Shown here: one piece after another, positions 7,574 through 10,147 of the stretch | Numbering within the stretch: the first letter of the stretch is position 1 | Layout of the letters: every line of letters starts with the position of its first letter | Source of the DNA: an uncultured Eubacteriales bacterium | Lineage (GTDB): Bacteria; Bacillota; Clostridia; Oscillospirales; Butyricicoccaceae | Length of the DNA: 10,147 nucleotides | Assembly: GCA_934675045.1 (NCBI GenBank) | Contig: CAKUPI010000050.1 | Coordinates: 1-10,147 of the forward strand | Direction of reading: 5' to 3' | Position numbers and translations under genes: made by a program | The notes under the pieces: model-generated | The model's database searches: none | Told to the model about the DNA's origin: nothing | Seen by the model: only the letters and a program-made list of their open reading frames with translations

Positions 7574-8875
7574 ATGCAGGATCAAATGAAAAAAACCGTC
7601 GGCGTGCCGCAGGGACTGGCGCTGGTTGTCGGCATGATCATCGGCTCGGGCGTTTTTCTCAAGCCCAGCATTGTGCTGCGCGACGCCGGCAGCCCGGTGA
7701 TGGCCCTGGCGGCCTGGCTGATAGGCGGCATCATCACCCTGTGTGCGGCGCTGTCCGTGGCGGAAATCGCCTCGAACATTCCGCGCGCGGGCGGGCTGTA
7801 CACCTATCTGGAGGAGCTGTACGGCAAAAAATGGGGCTTTCTGCTGGGCTGGGTGCAGTCGGTCATCTCTTACCCGGCCTCGGTTGCGGCGCAGGCCATC
7901 GCCTGTGCTGTCTACGCGGCCTACTTCGTGCCGCTCGGCGCCGGGGGACAGCGCCTTCTGGCGCTGGGCGTGGTCTTTTTCCTGCTCGTGCTCAACTGCC
8001 TGTCGACCCGCTGCGGCGGCGTTGTTCAGGTGCTGGCCACCGTGGGAAAGCTGGTGCCCATCGCCGCCATTTTGGGCATGGGCCTTTTCAGGGGCCAGAT
8101 GCCGGGGGCGTCGGGGCTGTCGGCCGAAATGCTCGGCGCCGGGTCCTTCGGAACTGCGATTCTGGGGACGCTGTGGGCGTATGACGGCTGGATAGGCGTC
8201 ACCAATATGGCGGGTGAGATGAAAGAGCCCAAAAAGAACCTGCCGCGCGTGATTTTCATCGGCATCGCCTTTGTCGTCGTTGTCTATGCGCTTTTTAACA
8301 TCGTGGTCTTTAACGCGCTGCCCGCGCAGGCGCTGGCCGCCTCGGAAACGCCGGGCGCCGACGCCGCCATTGCCCTGTTCGGAACGTGGGGCGCCGCCTT
8401 TGTGACGGCGGGGATTATGGTATCGGTGTTCGGCTCGCTCAACGGCTACCTGATGACGGCGGCCCGCGTGCCGCAGTCGATGGCCGAAAAAGGGCAGCTG
8501 CCCCTCAGCCGCGTCATCGGCAAAATCTCGCCCCGCTTCGGAACGCCGGCCAACGCCCTTATCATGCAGTCGCTGCTGGCCGTCGTGTATATTTTCTCCG
8601 GCAGCTTCAACATGCTGACCAATCTGCTGATTTTTGTGCTGTGGATTTTCTTTACCATGGGAGTCGCGGGGCTATTTATCCTGCGCAGGCGGGGACTGGC
8701 GCAAAAGGACGCCTACCGCGTGGCCCTGTACCCGGTGACGCCCGTCGTCGGCATCGCGGGCGGACTGTTTATTCTGGTGAGCACCATGGTGTCAAGCCCG
8801 GTCCGCTCGCTCGTCGGCATCGGCATCGCGCTGCTCGGGCTGCCGGTTTACGTCTGGCTGGAAAAGAAACAATAA
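7574..8875 (+). CDS. APC-superfamily amino acid permease (LAT/SteT-like)
   Basis: This 433-residue integral membrane protein has about 12 hydrophobic segments. It belongs to the amino acid-polyamine-organocation superfamily, closest in appearance to the SteT/YfnA group of amino acid exchangers. The first helix carries the substrate-binding break GSG (24-26) in VVGMIIGSGVFLKPS. The sixth region carries LWAYDGW (200-206), followed by NMAGEMKEPKKNLPR, the loop typical of this family. The helix-8 region reads SVFGSLNGYLMTAARVPQSMAE, also characteristic. It should move an amino acid across the cytoplasmic membrane by exchange or proton coupling; the substrate cannot be read. GGAGG lies 13 bases before the ATG at 7574, a slightly long spacing; an internal ATG four codons later lies farther from the site. 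It is transcribed divergently from the exporter operon and followed by a terminator, so it is monocistronic. Confidence 0.93.
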   Translation: MQDQMKKTVGVPQGLALVVGMIIGSGVFLKPSIVLRDAGSPVMALAAWLIGGIITLCAALSVAEIASNIPRAGGLYTYLEELYGKKWGFLLGWVQSVISYPASVAAQAIACAVYAAYFVPLGAGGQRLLALGVVFFLLVLNCLSTRCGGVVQVLATVGKLVPIAAILGMGLFRGQMPGASGLSAEMLGAGSFGTAILGTLWAYDGWIGVTNMAGEMKEPKKNLPRVIFIGIAFVVVVYALFNIVVFNALPAQALAASETPGADAAIALFGTWGAAFVTAGIMVSVFGSLNGYLMTAARVPQSMAEKGQLPLSRVIGKISPRFGTPANALIMQSLLAVVYIFSGSFNMLTNLLIFVLWIFFTMGVAGLFILRRRGLAQKDAYRVALYPVTPVVGIAGGLFILVSTMVSSPVRSLVGIGIALLGLPVYVWLEKKQ

Positions 8876-8889
8876 AAAAAGCGCTCCCC

Positions 8890-8930
8890 GGGCCGCGCTT
8901 TCGGCGCTGGGGGGAAGGGCGGCCCTTTTT
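8890..8930 (+). terminator. Intrinsic terminator after the permease gene
   Basis: GGGCCGC (8890-8896) pairs perfectly with GCGGCCC (8919-8925), followed immediately by five T. The 22-base interior can form a smaller GCGC/GCGC hairpin. It starts 15 bases after the permease stop codon, and only about 60 bases upstream of the hrb leader hairpin. Confidence 0.75.
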
Positions 8931-8969
8931 GCGCGCGGGCAGGGGTATTTTTGCGGTTTTCGGAAAAGC

Positions 8970-8975
8970 TATAAG
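8970..8975 (+). promoter_or_regulatory. Possible -10 of the hrb-rubrerythrin unit
   Basis: TATAAG matches a -10 in five of six positions and lies between the terminator at 8930 and the gene at 9038. No convincing -35 is at the right distance: TTGCGG at 8951-8956 leaves only 13 bp. It is weakly supported, but some promoter is expected here because a terminator precedes. Confidence 0.3.
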
Positions 8976-8990
8976 CAGCCTGCGGGCTGC
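8975..8990 (+). promoter_or_regulatory. Perfect hairpin or operator in the hrb leader
   Basis: GCAGCC and GGCTGC flank TCGC-type loop bases (TGCG), making a perfect 6-bp inverted repeat directly after the putative -10. It could be a protein-binding operator or a 5' mRNA stem. It does not match the PerR box consensus and has no T tract to make it a terminator. Confidence 0.45.
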
Positions 8991-9001
8991 GGCAACAGTG
9001 A

Positions 9002-9014
9002 GATAACAAAAAAA
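9002..9014 (+). repeat. 13-bp motif GATAACAAAAAAA, copy 2
   Basis: This is identical to 7530-7542 upstream of the permease gene. This copy lies 23 bases before the hrb ATG, just upstream of its ribosome site AGGAAGGGG (9024-9032). Confidence 0.4.
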
Positions 9015-9037
9015 CGACCGCTTAGGAAGGGGATATT

Positions 9038-9679
9038 ATGGATTTAACAGCACTTCGTCAGCTGAGCTACGGCATGTACATTGTGGGCGCCGTCGACGGG
9101 GATCGGCCGGTCGGCTGCGTGGTCAACACCTGCGTGCAGATTACGGCCGATCCGCCCGTTTTGGCCGTCAGCCTCAACCGCGGCAACTACACCCATTCCG
9201 TCATCGAGAAAACCGGCCGCTTCGGCCTTTCCGTTCTGAGCGAGCAGACGCCGCCGCCTGTCATCTCGGTGTTCGGCTTCCGCAGCAGCAGCGAATACGA
9301 TAAGTTTTCTGTCTGCCCCTACGAGCTGCTTGCGGATATGCCGGTCATTCGCCAGAAAACCTGCGCCAGCCTTGTCTGCAAGGTCGTGGGGCGGTACGAC
9401 GCGGGCACCCACACCGTCTTTTTCGCGCAGCTGGAGCAGGCCGTCTGCAACGAAAATCTGCCCGCCATGACCTACGGGTATTACCACAGGGTGCTCAAGG
9501 GTAAAGCGCCCGCCAAGGCGCCGACCTACCAGAGCGAGGCGCAAAAGCCGGCGGGCGGAGAAGAGCGCTATGTCTGCACGGTCTGCGGATATCTGCACGA
9601 GGGAAGCCTCGACAAGGAGCCGGACGACTATGTCTGCCCCATCTGCGGCGTTCCCAAAAGCAAGTTCCGCCCGCAGTGA
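9038..9679 (+). CDS. hrb: Flavin reductase-rubredoxin fusion (high-molecular-weight rubredoxin)
   Basis: The 213-residue product joins two redox domains. Residues about 1-155 form a flavin reductase-like FMN-binding split barrel, with [20 protein letters not shown] and the family-typical [10 protein letters not shown]. Residues about 156-174 are a Lys/Ala/Pro linker. Residues 176-213 are a rubredoxin-type iron site with Cys180, Cys183, Cys200 and Cys203. In known Hrb proteins of Moorella and related anaerobes, the flavin domain takes electrons from NADH and passes them through the rubredoxin to A-type flavoproteins that reduce NO or oxygen. That role is likely here by homology. Only 16 residues separate the two CxxC pairs, against about 29 in free rubredoxin, so this is a shortened iron knuckle more like that of rubrerythrin. 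Start chosen by AGGAAGGGG. A rubrerythrin gene follows after 90 bases, consistent with a shared oxidative-stress role. Confidence 0.9.
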   Translation: MDLTALRQLSYGMYIVGAVDGDRPVGCVVNTCVQITADPPVLAVSLNRGNYTHSVIEKTGRFGLSVLSEQTPPPVISVFGFRSSSEYDKFSVCPYELLADMPVIRQKTCASLVCKVVGRYDAGTHTVFFAQLEQAVCNENLPAMTYGYYHRVLKGKAPAKAPTYQSEAQKPAGGEERYVCTVCGYLHEGSLDKEPDDYVCPICGVPKSKFRPQ

Positions 9680-9689
9680 GCGGAAAACA

Positions 9690-9728
9690 GGGCCTGCGCC
9701 ACCCGGCGGGAAGGGCGGGCCGCAGCCC
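9690..9728 (+). other. Intergenic hairpin between hrb and rubrerythrin
   Basis: GGGCCTGCG (9690-9698) and CGCAGCCC (9721-9728) can pair with one bulged base around a 22-base loop. No T tract follows, so it is not a clear terminator and may instead set mRNA processing or relative expression between the two genes. Confidence 0.35.
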
Positions 9729-9769
9729 GTGCGCAAACGGTAAACCGGAAAACGAAAGGAGAAAAAAAG

Positions 9770-10147
9770 ATGAATCTCAAGGGCAGCAAAACCGAAGCCA
9801 ATCTGCTGGCAGCCTTTGCCGGCGAGTCGCAGGCGCGCAATAAATACACCTATTATGCCTCCAAGGCCAAGAAGGAAGGCTACGAGCAGATCGCCCGCAT
9901 CTTTCAGGAGACGGCCGACAACGAAAAAGAACACGCCAAAATCTGGTTCAAGCTTCTGCATGACGGCATGCCCGGCACGGCGGACAACTTAAGGGACGCC
10001 GCCGCCGGGGAAAGGTATGAATGGACCGAAATGTACGCGGAGTTTGCCAAAACGGCGCGGGAAGAGGGCTTTGACAAAATCGCCGATCTTTTTGAAGGCG
10101 TCGGCAAAATCGAAAAGGAGCACGAGGAGCGCTACAACGCCCTGCTC
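9770..10147 (+). CDS. rbr: Rubrerythrin, 3' end cut by right window edge
   Basis: The first 126 codons are present and stay open to the window edge. Residues about 5-126 form the ferritin-like four-helix domain of rubrerythrin. Predicted diiron ligands are visible: E19 in [11 protein letters not shown]52 and H55 in EKEH, E81 and E84 in the GERYEW region, and E115 and H118 in a second EKEH. Rubrerythrins reduce hydrogen peroxide in the cytoplasm of anaerobes, usually with electrons from a rubredoxin domain at the C-terminus. That C-terminal domain, if present, lies beyond the window, so this could also be a rubredoxin-lacking variant. AAAGGAG lies eight bases before the ATG at 9770. The fusion gene encoded upstream could supply electrons, which is inferred from neighbourhood only. 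Confidence 0.95.
   Translation, partial: MNLKGSKTEANLLAAFAGESQARNKYTYYASKAKKEGYEQIARIFQETADNEKEHAKIWFKLLHDGMPGTADNLRDAAAGERYEWTEMYAEFAKTAREEGFDKIADLFEGVGKIEKEHEERYNALL

Noticed and set aside
8975..8990. PerR or Fur box before hrb
   Set aside because: The perfect repeat is GC-rich (GCAGCC/GGCTGC) and does not resemble the AT-rich PerR or Fur consensus.
9044..9961. Minus-strand open frame of 305 codons opposite hrb and rubrerythrin
   Set aside because: Both plus-strand genes are certain from their cysteine and diiron motifs; the minus frame is a compositional shadow.

Overview
The window reads as GC-rich chromosomal DNA from an anaerobic, SLH-type (monoderm-like) Clostridia member, probably within the Oscillospirales. 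This is inferred from family content and has not been tested by phylogeny. The support is an S-layer-homology surface protein, a MacAB/Yvr-like exporter with an inserted fusion protein, strong AGGAGG ribosome sites, and a flavin-reductase/rubredoxin fusion next to a rubrerythrin, a pairing typical of strict anaerobes. I see no tRNA, rRNA, CRISPR array, transposase or attachment site.

Left part (1-1225, minus strand): the first nine codons of an unidentified gene run off the left edge, with a good Shine-Dalgarno and a palindrome over its likely -10. Upstream of it lies a LysR-type regulator with hairpins and A/T tracts at its 3' end. A strong intrinsic terminator separates the regulator from the next operon, and the regulator's promoter is tucked against that terminator.

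Centre (1226-7434, minus strand): a tight four-gene operon encodes a membrane-fusion protein (600 aa), an ABC ATPase, a MacB/FtsX-type permease and a secreted protein with three SLH domains. The gaps are 12 nt, a 4-nt overlap and 13 nt. A promoter with 17-bp spacing precedes a leader of about 130 nt. The likely product is an export machine co-produced with a wall-anchored surface protein. The fusion protein carries two consecutive hairpin/lipoyl/beta-barrel modules, which makes it unusually long.

Right part (7524-10147, plus strand): an APC-superfamily amino acid permease is transcribed divergently from the exporter operon and ends at an intrinsic terminator. It is followed by a flavin reductase-rubredoxin fusion (high-molecular-weight rubredoxin type) and a rubrerythrin cut by the right edge. 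The last two form a probable oxygen/peroxide/NO defence pair. The most unusual observations are the duplicated fusion protein and the SLH gene built into the exporter operon. Nothing here proves a wholly new system.
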